Below, piece after piece: positions 1-9,788 of a DNA stretch of 43,262 nucleotides. Source of the stretch: Gloeocapsa sp. PCC 73106 (GTDB lineage Bacteria; Cyanobacteriota; Cyanobacteriia; Cyanobacteriales; Gloeocapsaceae); assembly GCF_000332035.1 (NCBI RefSeq), contig NZ_ALVY01000206.1, positions 1 through 43,262 on the forward strand. The letters run 5' to 3'. The notes under the pieces were generated by a model. That model was not told where the DNA came from. It saw nothing but the letters and a program-made list of their open reading frames with translations, and did not search any database. The first letter of the stretch is position 1. The number at the start of each line of letters is the position of its first letter. A program made the position numbers and the translations under genes.

Positions 1-431
1 CCCCCATTAGAGCCAAACACCACGTAACTCTGGCCTGAAGAACTTCCATTGGGGTCGGCACCAGTTGCCCCGATAATAAGATCATCGAAACCATCGCCAT
101 TAATATCCCCCGCACTACTTACTGAGCTGCCTGAAAAGTCAGAAGTATTAATCCCATTGATGGTAAAGCCGTTGCTACCGTTGAGAGTAGATAGATTTAA
201 ACTAGAACTAAACCCCCCATTAGAGCCAAACACCACGTAACTCTGCCCTGAATATCTTTCATTGGGGGAGGCATCGGGTGCCCCGATAATAAGATCATCG
301 AGACCATCGCCATTAATATCTCCCGCACTACTTACTGAAAAGCCTGAATCGCCACCGCGATTAATCCCATTGAGCGCAAACCCATTACTACCATTAAGAT
401 TGGATAATTCAAATTCTGCAGGAAATGTCAT
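1..431 (-). CDS. FG-GAP (integrin alpha-like) repeat protein, 5' part only
   Basis: The 143 visible codons start at ATG 431, preceded by GAAGAGAG and, further up, an in-frame TAG, so this start is firm. The rest lies beyond position 1. Two tandem units of 71 residues are visible, each with an SSAGDINGDGxDDLIIGA core, the calcium-binding DxNxDG loop of FG-GAP beta-propeller blades. Each unit ends in GQSYVVFGSNGG. There is no signal peptide at the start; in cyanobacteria such proteins are often very long and exported by type I secretion through C-terminal RTX-like sequences, which cannot be checked here. The gene lies 64 bp downstream of the glycosyltransferase on the same strand. An exported adhesin or surface role is inferred. 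Confidence 0.85.
   Translation of the reverse strand, partial: MTFPAEFELSNLNGSNGFALNGINRGGDSGFSVSSAGDINGDGLDDLIIGAPDASPNERYSGQSYVVFGSNGGFSSSLNLSTLNGSNGFTINGINTSDFSGSSVSSAGDINGDGFDDLIIGATGADPNGSSSGQSYVVFGSNG
1..431 (-). repeat. 213-bp tandem coding repeat (FG-GAP units)
   Basis: The segment cacgtaactctg occurs at 21-32 and again at 234-245, an offset of 213 bp or 71 codons. Both the conserved DINGDG segment and the GSNGG segment recur at this spacing, with scattered substitutions. The repeat probably continues beyond the window edge. Confidence 0.75.
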
Positions 432-495
432 AATACTCTCTTCAATTGGCTAAGGCTCCTACATTAATGTATCATACACTACACTAAAAGACTAT

Positions 496-3166
496 TTAAA
501 AATGATTAACATTTATTGAGGAACGCATGAGCAGACTGTTGGGGTTGCCGTCGTTCATAAATTCCTGTAATTCTTCTACTACCTCCAGATTTTCCTGTAC
601 TTGACTCGCCAACTCCGGAGAGGGATGATAGAAGAATACGTCAGTATATCCCTCAGGAATAGTTAAAATTCCTGATTTTGGATAGAGTAATAAATCTACA
701 TGATCCTTGAGTAAATGACTCAAAGAGATTAAATTTCCCAGGTTAATCTCATGATCATCGCTAATTACTAAAGGCTTTGGACTAGCATTAATTACCTCGG
801 CTACCATAGAGTTGTGATAGCTAACGACCTTGTTCCACCAAGTAGGAGCAGAATTACTAGCTAAGCCAGATAATATTCCTAAACTGATAATCAAAGTAAT
901 AATCAATAGTTTAAGTTTATTCCATTTATTGACAGCTAACCAATAACTGACTGAGATTTGAATACCCAATAAACTGGGAATAAAATAGCGTGTCATTAAA
1001 GATCTTCTTCCTCCTAAAATGAGATCAGGAAGTATCAATCCTAGCAAGGGAACTAGAATTATTAAAAGTAAAAAGAAACGCTCTTTAGGCTTATTTCTGA
1101 GAAAATGAATTACGTAAATAGTTCCACCTAGAAGTAAGAAAAAAATTCTCGGCGCAACAAAATGATTAATTTGACTGGGAAAATCTAACCAAATTGAACT
1201 TAAGTGTAACTCCCATAAGCTATAAAGTACTAAAAAGGGTTCACTCATATTCATCCAGTGGGTTTGCTCTTCTAATTTGTCAGAATTAAGTAATAATATT
1301 GACAACCAGGGGAGAAAACTAAGCAAAGCAATTAAACCAGCACCGCAAAAATAAAGCCAGACTCGAGTAAATTTTTCGGTCCAAATAAGATAGATAAAAT
1401 GAGCGATCGCCACCAAAACGCTTAATAGAGAGCTATAAAAATTGAGACTCAGAGTCACACTATAGAGTAACCAGTCTAACAACTTGGGCTTCTCTGATTT
1501 GACAGCACGCCAAAACGCAGCACAAACCAAAAGAGTAACGACACTCCAGAGACTGTATTGACGAGCTTCTTGAGCGTAGAGTATATGAAAGGGAGAAACA
1601 CTCACCAGAGCGATCGCCCACCATCCTACCCGAGAATCAGCAAATAACTCCCAGCACAACCAATAAGCTGCAGGAAATACCAACAAACTAATCACCACAG
1701 CCAATCCCCTAGTTGTGGCGATAGAACTTCCCCAGAATTGGGAGGCAATGCGCGCCATAACGTAATACAATGGCGGATGTTCCGGGTGTTCTGCTAAAAC
1801 TTCCCAGGTTTCTCCCCAACCCCTATCAGGATTGAGACGTTGAAAATAAAGCACATCTGCGGGTTTAACTATGTCACCCTTAAATAACTCCTCCTGGGCT
1901 TGTTCTCCATTGTAACCTGCTATACGTAAAGAAGTAGTCGGCTAGGTCAGGTACTTCACAATACCCTTCCCGCCTCAGAACCGGACGTGCAAGTCTCCAA
2001 GCATCCGGCTCAACCAGATTCACCAACTCAGTTTTACTACGTAGTTACCACTTTCATAATTCCCAAACACCCATTTATCTCCTCTAGCAGAATCAAAGCG
2101 CCCGAAGTATTTTCTTTTACACCATCCCCAAGTTTTATTGGGATGTCTTCGTTTAGCTACTTTGAGTAACTTGTGGTGTAACCAATGATCTAAAACTCGA
2201 GGGTTTTGAGAACCTCTGGAGGAAGTCAAAATCCGATTGAGCGCAGCAATCAACAGTTCAATATCACCACTTCTGTATTTACGCAAAGCAGATCTAAGAT
2301 TTTCCTTGAGTTGTTGGAATTTGAGTAATGTTTGAGCGTAGTTTTTAAGCAAGAGTTTAGTTAAACCCCTCACTCGCTTAAAATCCCCTGTTTTGGTAGC
2401 TTTTAAGATTCTACGTCGCAGATTTCTCACTATTTTAATAGTTTTCTTGGTTACGATTGTCTTGAATGACATCTATCTTTTCCCATGATTTCGTCTTCTT
2501 TAAACGCGATCTTTAGCTGAATCCAGCTTCTGAAGTCAGCACCCTTTCGAGTTGGGTATATCCCTATCCACCGGGTTATGTTTTCCCCTTAGCTTGCGCT
2601 TGGTGGCTTTCGCTTCCTCAGAATCCTGTCCTCACTAGGGAATTAAACGCCCCTTGCGGTTTTGTCTACTTAAGATCCTTAAGACCCCATTGAGGTTATC
2701 CTGTTTCACTCCGATGAGATACGTTATCTTCTCTCTACTGCTTTACGCCGGGGACTAGAGTTACCCTAAATTAACAAGTAAGTTCAATCCTTGTTACTCC
2801 TATAATTGTCCCATTAACTACGTTTCAGCCGTTTTCATAGTTGGCACGTTAACGACGCTTTACCTCACAGTAGACTTAAGCTAACTTTTCCTAGCCCGAT
2901 AATTTCCCCCACGGCTTGGGGTATTTTCCTCAGACACTTAACCCTCTAGCTTTGAGACTAAATTATTTAGCCCCTTTGGGCGGAAACTGGGCGGAGTACT
3001 CGCCCTTTGGCTGTGTTTACAGCACTCAAAAAGGAGCAACTTTCAGGTCGCACTAAACTTCGTCGTGCCAATAAACCTTTTGTTCGAGGTTATCGAGTCG
3101 AAAAAAAACTCCCATTCCCAAAATAATCAGAATGAAAGCTTGAAACCAAAATTGTCGTTTAATCAT
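496..3166 (-). CDS. GT39-like membrane glycosyltransferase, split by a group II intron
   Basis: Exon 1 is 3166-3054 (113 nt) and exon 2 is 1936-496 (1441 nt). Joined they give 1554 nt, exactly 518 codons, for a 517-residue protein. Exon 1 encodes a first membrane segment and VYWHDEV; exon 2 continues [13 protein letters not shown]. The acidic DE after the first helix and the later [10 protein letters not shown] are typical of GT-C fold dolichyl-phosphate-mannose-type (GT39/ArnT) transferases. About ten hydrophobic segments follow. The family moves sugars from lipid-phosphate donors on the outer face of the membrane; the substrate is unknown. ATG 3166 overlaps the mnmA stop by 8 bp and has AAGGA just upstream, suggesting translational coupling. 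Full-length product depends on intron splicing. Without splicing, translation runs into the intron after residue 37. Confidence 0.8.
1978..2011 (-). ncRNA. Group II intron domain V (catalytic hairpin)
   Basis: Read on the minus strand, the 34 nt start GAGCCGGATGC and end GCACGTCCGGTTC, so the two arms pair as the GAGCCGGA/TCCGGTTC stem of domain V. The AGC catalytic triad lies near its 5' side. A short domain VI-like segment with CCTGACCTAGCC follows before the 3' splice site at 1937. An intact domain V suggests that ribozyme activity may persist. Confidence 0.8.
2020..2472 (-). CDS. Mini intron-encoded protein (maturase remnant, RT domain deleted)
   Basis: The 150 residues combine two ends of a group II intron protein. 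Residues 1-50, with [18 protein letters not shown], match the N-terminal segment before the reverse transcriptase. From about residue 55, [14 protein letters not shown] and then [20 protein letters not shown] resemble the maturase domain X and the C-terminal region. The whole polymerase core, including the YADD box, is missing (usual length is roughly 400-600 aa). The frame is nevertheless open. Either it is decay by one large in-frame deletion, or a retained domain X fragment still helps splicing. The stop lies just before domain V. Confidence 0.75.
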   Translation of the reverse strand: MSFKTIVTKKTIKIVRNLRRRILKATKTGDFKRVRGLTKLLLKNYAQTLLKFQQLKENLRSALRKYRSGDIELLIAALNRILTSSRGSQNPRVLDHWLHHKLLKVAKRRHPNKTWGWCKRKYFGRFDSARGDKWVFGNYESGNYVVKLSW

Positions 3167-4214
3167 TCCTTGCGATAATTCCACCACCGAGCAACATTTC
3201 ACCATCATAGAACACAGCCGCTTGACCTGGTGTGATAGCGAATTGTGGTTCGACAAAAACTAGCTTGACGCGAGTAGAGTCCAAGGGTACAACCGTCACC
3301 GGAACGGCTTCACTGCGGTAGCGAACTTTAACACTCGTTTGAATGATTGTAGCGGGGGGGGTAATAGAAACCCAATTCATTTGTTCTACAACGCATCCTG
3401 AATGTCCCCCTTTTTCACGGGTGGTGACTACGACTTGATTCATCACTGGATCGAGTTTCACCACGTAGAGGGGTTCGGGTGCAGCGACACCTAAGCCTTT
3501 GCGTTGTCCGATGGTATAGTGATGAATTCCTTGGTGCTTACCCAGAACTTTACCTTCTAGATCGACGATTTCTCCTTCTTTTTGAGCTATATATTTATCT
3601 AAAAACTTGCTCATGGAGCCATAGGACTCGATTAAACATAGGTCTTGACTATCGGGCTTTTGGGCGGTATTTAAGCCTAATTCAGTGGCTATAGCTCTAG
3701 TTTGAGCTTTGGTTTGATTCCCGAGGGGGAACACTGAACCTGCTAACATCTCTTGAGAGAGATCGTAGAGAAAGTAAGATTGATCTTTGCTACTATCTAC
3801 CGCTGTAAAAAGTTGATAGCGATCGCTCTTGAGATCATACCCAATCCGCGCATAGTGTCCCGTTGCGATTTTATCTATGCCCCACGTAGCTTTAGCGTAG
3901 CTTAACATGGGACCAAATTTAACTGCTTTATTACATTGGGAACATGGTAGAGGAGTAGTCCCGGTGGCGTATCCGGACACTAAATAGTCTATAATCTGGT
4001 TTTGAAATAGTTCTCGGCTATCAACTACGTGATGAGGAATACCAAATTGTTCACACAACAAAGCGGCATCTACCATTCCTTCGGAACAGCATTGCCCCTT
4101 ACCCTTCATTAGCCATAGGGTAAGACCAATTACTTCGTATCCTTGTTGATGCAATATCGCTGCAGCTACCGAGCTATCTACTCCTCCCGATAAGCCTACG
4201 ACAATTTTTTCCAT
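3159..4214 (-). CDS. mnmA: tRNA 2-thiouridylase MnmA
   Basis: The 351-aa protein thiolates U34 of Lys, Glu and Gln tRNAs, using sulfur relayed by cysteine desulfurase. It opens with the PP-loop ATP motif [12 protein letters not shown]. The catalytic cysteines are visible in [10 protein letters not shown] and in the later DSQDLCLIE segment, and GHYARIGY and IGQRKGLGV are also family hallmarks. I chose ATG 4214 ([11 protein letters not shown]) with GGTGA upstream, rather than the earlier TTG at 4229. It is the first gene of a unit with the glycosyltransferase, whose ATG overlaps its stop. The length is normal. Confidence 0.96.
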   Translation of the reverse strand: MEKIVVGLSGGVDSSVAAAILHQQGYEVIGLTLWLMKGKGQCCSEGMVDAALLCEQFGIPHHVVDSRELFQNQIIDYLVSGYATGTTPLPCSQCNKAVKFGPMLSYAKATWGIDKIATGHYARIGYDLKSDRYQLFTAVDSSKDQSYFLYDLSQEMLAGSVFPLGNQTKAQTRAIATELGLNTAQKPDSQDLCLIESYGSMSKFLDKYIAQKEGEIVDLEGKVLGKHQGIHHYTIGQRKGLGVAAPEPLYVVKLDPVMNQVVVTTREKGGHSGCVVEQMNWVSITPPATIIQTSVKVRYRSEAVPVTVVPLDSTRVKLVFVEPQFAITPGQAAVFYDGEMLLGGGIIARND

Positions 4215-4316
4215 TTTCACCAGAGTCAAAGATTTTATTTCTTATATATTAACGTACTTCCTCATCGATTTTTTCAAAGTTCGATCGCTCATTTACGATG
4301 ATCCTCAGGGAGAGTG

Positions 4317-5798
4317 TTATTCCTTATTACAAACCCAATTAACAAGAGTGCGTACGGGGAAACCTGTAGCCCCAGCATTATCTACACCATTGTCTTTATC
4401 GGCCCAAACGGGACCAGCAATATCTAAATGAACCCAGGGAGTATTTTGGACGAACTGCTTGAGAAACAAAGTCGCCGTAATCGCACCACCCGCCCGAGGA
4501 CCAGTATTCTTCATGTCAGCGATCGGTGATTTTAACCCCTCAAAATAGATCTCTTCCATGGGCATTTGCCAGAATTTTTCTCCCGCCAATTGACTCGCCG
4601 CTTTGATTTCCTCAGCTAATTGTGGATCGGTACTCCATAAACCGGAGACATGATCGCCCAAAGCTACCACACAAGCCCCCGTTAGGGTAGCCAAATCAAT
4701 AATCGCGTCTACTCCCAATTTTTCGGCAAAAACGAGAGCATCTGCTAGGGTTAAGCGCCCCTCAGCATCGGTATTATTAACTTCTATGGTTTTACCGTTA
4801 GAAGCAGTGAGAATATCTCCTGGGTGCATAGCTTTACCACTGATCATATTTTCGGTAACAGCGCTGATGAAGTGTACCTCTACCTCGGGTTTGAGTTGAG
4901 CGATCGCCTTAGCTGCGCCCAGAGTAGCCGCGGCGCCTCCCATATCCATTTTCATAGTTTCTATGCCACTTCCGACCCCTTTGATATTCAATCCACCCGA
5001 ATCAAAAGTTACACCCTTACCTATAATTGCCACTTTTGCTTTAGGTGTTCCCGAGGGTTTATAAGTCAGATGAATAAACTTAGGGGGAATGTCGGAGGCT
5101 TTAGCTACCCCTAAAAACGCGCCCATACCCAATTTTTCACAGTCTTCCTGTTCTAATATTTCCAGATCTAAACCCGATTCTGTGGCAATTTGCATCGCGG
5201 TTTCTGCCATAGTCACAGGATTAACGATATTAGCTGGTGCTGCTACCAATTCTCGAGCTAGAATCACACCAGCACATATTTTCTCAGCTTTACTAATAGC
5301 TTCGGCTTGCTCTCCTAATCCGAGTAAATCAACCGTGGTTAATTTGAGTTCACCATTTTCTAGTTCTGATTTGAAGCGTTGATCCACGTGTAAAGCTAAA
5401 ATAATTCCCTCGGTGATTACTTGAGCTGTGTGCTTGGGATCCTTTTGAATTACTGGTAAGCTAATACCCAGGCTTTTAATTTTTGCTTGTTTAGCCACAC
5501 GGGCGATCGCTGCAGCCCCACGTCTAACTGTATCTAGTTTAGCCTCTTCCGGTTTCCCCAAGCCTACTAGAATAATTTTACGAATGTGACTGTTATTGCC
5601 ACCGACACGAGTTATCGCCGTAGTGTTAACTTTTCCTAGGAATTCTGTTTCAGCGATCAACTCCTGTATCACTCCTGAGAGTTTTGCGTCTAACTCAGCT
5701 GGTTTTCCTGTTAATTCGGTTTGATTTTCCCATAAGCCTATAGCCAGAGCATCTCCAGTCCAATCTAGTTGTGGCGTTGTCGTTGTCTGAATTTGCAT
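4317..5798 (-). CDS. pepA: Leucyl aminopeptidase (M17)
   Basis: A 493-aa cytosolic metalloaminopeptidase that removes N-terminal residues from peptides and takes part in peptide turnover. The signature NTDAEGRL is present in the C-terminal catalytic half, as are the metal-binding [15 protein letters not shown] segment (written [12 protein letters not shown] here) and MKMDMGGAA. The N-terminal regulatory domain occupies about the first 170 residues. ATG 5798 (MQIQTTTT) is preferred over an upstream TTG at 5810, although the Shine-Dalgarno spacing is not ideal for either. It is separated from mnmA by about 100 bp on the same strand. Confidence 0.96.
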   Translation of the reverse strand: MQIQTTTTPQLDWTGDALAIGLWENQTELTGKPAELDAKLSGVIQELIAETEFLGKVNTTAITRVGGNNSHIRKIILVGLGKPEEAKLDTVRRGAAAIARVAKQAKIKSLGISLPVIQKDPKHTAQVITEGIILALHVDQRFKSELENGELKLTTVDLLGLGEQAEAISKAEKICAGVILARELVAAPANIVNPVTMAETAMQIATESGLDLEILEQEDCEKLGMGAFLGVAKASDIPPKFIHLTYKPSGTPKAKVAIIGKGVTFDSGGLNIKGVGSGIETMKMDMGGAAATLGAAKAIAQLKPEVEVHFISAVTENMISGKAMHPGDILTASNGKTIEVNNTDAEGRLTLADALVFAEKLGVDAIIDLATLTGACVVALGDHVSGLWSTDPQLAEEIKAASQLAGEKFWQMPMEEIYFEGLKSPIADMKNTGPRAGGAITATLFLKQFVQNTPWVHLDIAGPVWADKDNGVDNAGATGFPVRTLVNWVCNKE

Positions 5799-5853
5799 CC
5801 CTTTTCTCAATCCTTTTTACCAGTAGTTTCCGCTCTTATTCTAACAACTGTCC

Positions 5854-6552
5854 TCACTCTTTCACGATTACTTCTGGAATAGGCTGATGGGTTAAACAGT
5901 ACCAGTGACAGGTGTATAAGTCCGGTTGTTGTCCCTTGAGACTCGCTAAAGCTGGTGCTGCAGGAAAAGGCCAAAGGCGATCAAAAACAATCTCTTCTTG
6001 CTGACAACTGAACTGTAACAAATAAACCGCGCTGGGTGCTTCCAAAAACGTCAATAACTGATAAGCTAAATGATACAGTGGCTGGCGTTGCTTGTCAGAT
6101 AAAGCAAAGGGTTGTTTATAGGAATTGGGAATAGCCCCTTCTGCGATTACTTCTCCATAAACAGGACCCTTAGCACTGAGAATAACTGGCAACCACAAGT
6201 CCCCTAGAGAAAATGTTTCTGTTGTTGCTCTGTATCCTAGTTTCTCCGTCACCCACTCACGTAGAAGAGTAACATTTTGACAGTGATGGTAAATATCTTG
6301 AGCGGGAAACTTAAAAAAATTAGGCAATTCAACCGTTAAAGGGCAATAAATCGTATTCTCATCCTGATGGGGTAAGGGCTTTGACCAAAGACTAGCTGCG
6401 GCGACGATTTCGATTTCTACTGGTTCTGGGCTATTTTGGCTTTGTATTGCTTTTGTTATAGAACTAAGCATCTTCTCGGTTGCCGGTGAAATGGGTACTA
6501 TTTTGTCTTCTTCTTTGATTTCTGCGTTGATTAGAATAATAGTTCTGTACAT
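5854..6552 (-). CDS. Conserved hypothetical protein (cyanobacterial)
   Basis: A 232-aa soluble protein with ATG at 6552. It has no signal peptide, membrane segment or motif that I can name. Visible features are a central VYGEVIAEGAIPNSYKQPF segment, a WPFPAAPALASL segment, and a C-terminal DLYTCHWYCLTHQP stretch. It lies 55 bp upstream of pepA on the same strand and could be co-transcribed with it. I do not recognise the family with confidence and assign no function. Confidence 0.75.
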   Translation of the reverse strand: MYRTIILINAEIKEEDKIVPISPATEKMLSSITKAIQSQNSPEPVEIEIVAAASLWSKPLPHQDENTIYCPLTVELPNFFKFPAQDIYHHCQNVTLLREWVTEKLGYRATTETFSLGDLWLPVILSAKGPVYGEVIAEGAIPNSYKQPFALSDKQRQPLYHLAYQLLTFLEAPSAVYLLQFSCQQEEIVFDRLWPFPAAPALASLKGQQPDLYTCHWYCLTHQPIPEVIVKE

Positions 6553-6718
6553 TCTCGATTTTCACTTTGCTCTTCATAGGTTATTTTAAACCGCGCTCAT
6601 CTCACTTGTCCCAAATACCACGATAAAAAACCAATAGTAATTATAGACCTTTGGAGCCTCTCAAAAAATAACGTGAATAAGTTACAATAAAATCAACTAA
6701 CCTCGAATAACAGAAAAT

Positions 6719-9700
6719 GTGAAAGAAAGTTCTGGTATTTACTCATCACTGAATCTTAAACAGCTTTTTCCCTTTGAACTAGACGATTTTCAACTACAGG
6801 CGATCGCAGCTCAAGACGAGGGTGATTCTGTTGTTGTTTGCGCTCCTACCGGCTCGGGTAAAACCTTAATCGGGGAATACGCCATCTACCGCGCTCTAGC
6901 CAAGGGTAAACGCGTATTTTACACCACACCACTCAAAGCTTTATCTAACCAGAAATTTCGCGATTTTCAGGAAATCTTCACTGAGAATCACCAAGTAGGC
7001 TTGATCACTGGGGATATTATTATTAAGCCCGACGCATCAGTAGTAGTCATGACTACAGAAATATTTCGTAATATGCTCTACGAGACTCCTATCGGACAAG
7101 TGGGAACCTCTCTAGAGGATGTAGAATCGGTAGTTCTTGACGAATGTCACTACATTAGCGATCCTCAGCGTGGCACCGTTTGGGAAGAATCAATTATCTA
7201 TTGCTCCACCGAGATTCAGTTAGTAGCACTATCAGCAACGATTGGCAATCCAGAGGAATTGACTGATTGGATCAACAGCGTGCGCACCAATCAAGATCCC
7301 CCCAATAAATGTCAATTAATTAATTCTGACTTTCGTCCCGTACCTCTACGCTATTATTTTAGTACCGTTGACGGGCTATTCCCCTTGCTCAATCAAAAGC
7401 AAAATCAAATCAACAGTAAACTTAAAGCAAAAAGTTCAAAAAAAACGAGAAATAGACTCAGAAAAGAAGATTGTCCCAGCATTTTCCAAGTAATTAACCA
7501 ACTGAGCCAAGCAGAGATGTTACCGGCTATATATATTATTTTTAGCCGACGTGGCTGTGAGCAAGCCATGCAAACACTAGCATCCTTGAACTTAGTTAAC
7601 AGCAGTGAAGAGCAACAAATTTATTTAACCTTACTGCGATTCCTGTTGCTAGGTCAATCCGATTTACGAGTAAATTTTGGGGACTTTACAGGGCGAGACC
7701 CAGAATTACAAGAGAAATTAATAGTAGATTTAGGCAACTTTGGGCCAGAACCAGAATTACAGGAAAAATTACTCAGTTTTTTAGCTAATAACCCTAATGC
7801 AGAGTTAGAGCTATGGCAATATTTAGAAAAAAATCCCAATTTAAAACAACAAATCCTAATTTTTCTGGTAGAAAGCTCAGAAGTTGCCAGAATAGAACAA
7901 ATATATCCTTTACTGAGGGGTGTAGCTAGCCATCACGCCGGCTTACTACCACCCTGGAAAGAACTAGTAGAAAAACTATTTGAATTAGGCTTAATTAAAG
8001 TCGTCTTCGCTACAGCAACCCTAGCGGCTGGAATTAATATGCCCGCTCGTACCACCGTAATTTCGGCACTGAGTAAGCGCACCGAAAGCGGCCACAGTAC
8101 TTTAAGCCCATCAGAATTTTTGCAAATTGCAGGAAGAGCAGGACGTAGGGGCAAAGATTCAGTAGGTCATGTAGTGACGATGCAAACACCATTTGAAGGA
8201 GCCGAGGACGCAGCGAGATTAGCCACAGCTAACCCTGAACCCCTAGTTAGTCAATTTACTCCTTCCTATGGGATGGTATTGAACCTTCTGCAAAAACACA
8301 GCCTCTCAGAAATTAAAGACTTACTCGAACTTAGTTTCGCTGAATATCTAGAACAACTTAAATTGGCTCCCTCTAGCCGAAAAATGGGCGAACTAACCAG
8401 CGAGTTAGCCCAACTAGACATTAAATTGGCAGAACTAGAAAGAAGCGGTATAGGTGCCAAGGAAATAGAAAGCTATCAAAAACTTAAAGAACATCTTAAA
8501 GAAGAACAGCGGTTACTAGAGCTTTTGCAACACCAAGCTCAAACTAGTCGGAAAAAAGCCATAGCACCGGAGCTACCGGAATTAGTACCGGGCAATATTA
8601 TCGCCCTAAAAGGCAAAAATATAGCTTTCGCTTCACCTTTAACAGCCTTACTTATTGATAAAATTCCCGGACCCGGACAAGCCCCAGATTTACTCTGTTT
8701 GGGAGCTGATAACTACTGGTACGTCGCCACCTACGGCGATGTAGTTGATATTAACCCAGGATTTCTAGCACCAGAGCAGATAGGTCAACTATCTTTACCA
8801 GATCTAGCTACGATTAAACTGGGACGTTGTGGCAAAGGAGATAGACTTAGCGAAATTGTTACGCAAACCATGCTTAAAGCTATAGTACCTAATCTACCAA
8901 CTCCAGAAATAACAGAACAACAGCAACGAGTAGACTCGGTACAAGACAAAATAGACGCTCATCCTTTAGCCCAAAGAAAAAACCCCATTCAAATTATTAA
9001 AAATCATAAACAACGTCTCCTACTGCGTGAGCAACTGATTAAAACTCAAGACCAACATCAAAATCAAATCAAAAAAAGTCGTAGCTCTTATTATTGGCGA
9101 GAATTTATCTATCTAATTCAAATTTTGCTGGAATTCCAAGCATTAGAAGAAGATTTACCTATTAACCACCCAGAAGAAGCAGTCGCTTCAATTAAAAGAG
9201 AAAAGGAAGAAGATAAGTGCTATCGGATCAATCCCTTAGGAGAAGCCGCAGCTTTGATTAGAGGAGAAAATGAATTATGGTTGGCGATCGCCCTTACCTC
9301 GGGAGCCTTTGAGCGTTTAACCCCCCATGAACTAGCCTCGGCCGTCAGCGCCTTGATCACCGAGCCACCTCGCCCTGATACTTGGGTTGATTGTGAGCCA
9401 TCTCCCTTAGTTTTGCAACTGATCATCGACTTAAAAGAAAGCAGACGGAGACTCAATCAAGTACAAGGAAAATATAAGGCAAAATTGACCAAAATTCCGC
9501 CAGTTTTCCTAGAAACAGAATTATTAGGCTTAGTAGAACAATGGGCTTTAGGCTTAGAATGGTACGAATTATCTGACCTGACTAACCTAGACGAAGGAGA
9601 CATAGTCAGATTATTACGGCGAACAATCGATATGCTCTGGCAAATACCCCAAATACCAGAGATATCAAGCAATTTACGCGATAACGCCAATAAAGCGATC

Positions 9701-9727
9701 GCTCTATTAAAACGCTTTCCGATCTAG
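6719..9727 (+). CDS. Ski2/Mtr4-like DEAD/DEAH-box RNA helicase
   Basis: A 1002-aa superfamily 2 helicase. Walker A APTGSGKT lies at residues 42-49, the Walker B-type box is DECH at 141-144, LSATIG forms motif III, and QIAGRAGRRG forms motif VI. A C-terminal DSHCT-like region (ELASAVSALITEP) completes the Ski2/Mtr4 layout, a family involved in RNA unwinding and turnover. The start is GTG 6719; the overlapping ATG at 6717 is immediately followed by a stop. Two oddities: the usual ATETLAAGIN of motif V reads ATATLAAGIN, and the segment before the HHAG motif holds an acidic insertion with PELQEKL occurring twice. A target RNA is not predictable. Confidence 0.9.
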   Translation: MKESSGIYSSLNLKQLFPFELDDFQLQAIAAQDEGDSVVVCAPTGSGKTLIGEYAIYRALAKGKRVFYTTPLKALSNQKFRDFQEIFTENHQVGLITGDIIIKPDASVVVMTTEIFRNMLYETPIGQVGTSLEDVESVVLDECHYISDPQRGTVWEESIIYCSTEIQLVALSATIGNPEELTDWINSVRTNQDPPNKCQLINSDFRPVPLRYYFSTVDGLFPLLNQKQNQINSKLKAKSSKKTRNRLRKEDCPSIFQVINQLSQAEMLPAIYIIFSRRGCEQAMQTLASLNLVNSSEEQQIYLTLLRFLLLGQSDLRVNFGDFTGRDPELQEKLIVDLGNFGPEPELQEKLLSFLANNPNAELELWQYLEKNPNLKQQILIFLVESSEVARIEQIYPLLRGVASHHAGLLPPWKELVEKLFELGLIKVVFATATLAAGINMPARTTVISALSKRTESGHSTLSPSEFLQIAGRAGRRGKDSVGHVVTMQTPFEGAEDAARLATANPEPLVSQFTPSYGMVLNLLQKHSLSEIKDLLELSFAEYLEQLKLAPSSRKMGELTSELAQLDIKLAELERSGIGAKEIESYQKLKEHLKEEQRLLELLQHQAQTSRKKAIAPELPELVPGNIIALKGKNIAFASPLTALLIDKIPGPGQAPDLLCLGADNYWYVATYGDVVDINPGFLAPEQIGQLSLPDLATIKLGRCGKGDRLSEIVTQTMLKAIVPNLPTPEITEQQQRVDSVQDKIDAHPLAQRKNPIQIIKNHKQRLLLREQLIKTQDQHQNQIKKSRSSYYWREFIYLIQILLEFQALEEDLPINHPEEAVASIKREKEEDKCYRINPLGEAAALIRGENELWLAIALTSGAFERLTPHELASAVSALITEPPRPDTWVDCEPSPLVLQLIIDLKESRRRLNQVQGKYKAKLTKIPPVFLETELLGLVEQWALGLEWYELSDLTNLDEGDIVRLLRRTIDMLWQIPQIPEISSNLRDNANKAIALLKRFPI

Positions 9728-9788
9728 TGGTCTTGCCTATAAGATAGATTGGTGATCAATCATCTCCGTTAATAAATCTACTAAAACT

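Larger units (their letters stand above)
1937..3053 (-). mobile_element. Group II intron with internally deleted maturase gene
   Basis: On the minus strand the element begins GTGCGACCTGAAAG at 3053, the canonical GUGYG 5' end. It ends CTAGCCGAC at 1937, satisfying the AY 3' end. A 34-nt domain V lies at 2011-1978. The boundaries were chosen by these motifs and confirmed independently, because removing exactly these 1117 bp restores the glycosyltransferase frame and its conserved HDEVYTSLR segment. Full-length bacterial group II introns are usually 2-3 kb, so this one is short. It carries a 150-codon ORF with no reverse-transcriptase core. It lies in the same orientation as its host gene, as splicing requires. 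Mobility would need a maturase or reverse transcriptase supplied from another copy. Confidence 0.88.

Noticed and set aside
1987-2169. Plus-strand ORF in the intron
   Set aside because: It lies opposite domain V and the mini-maturase ORF and has no family resemblance.
3053-3256. A 67-codon minus-strand ORF starting [10 protein letters not shown]
   Set aside because: Its first half is antisense-like reading within mnmA in another frame; only the part from ATG 3166 is the glycosyltransferase exon 1.
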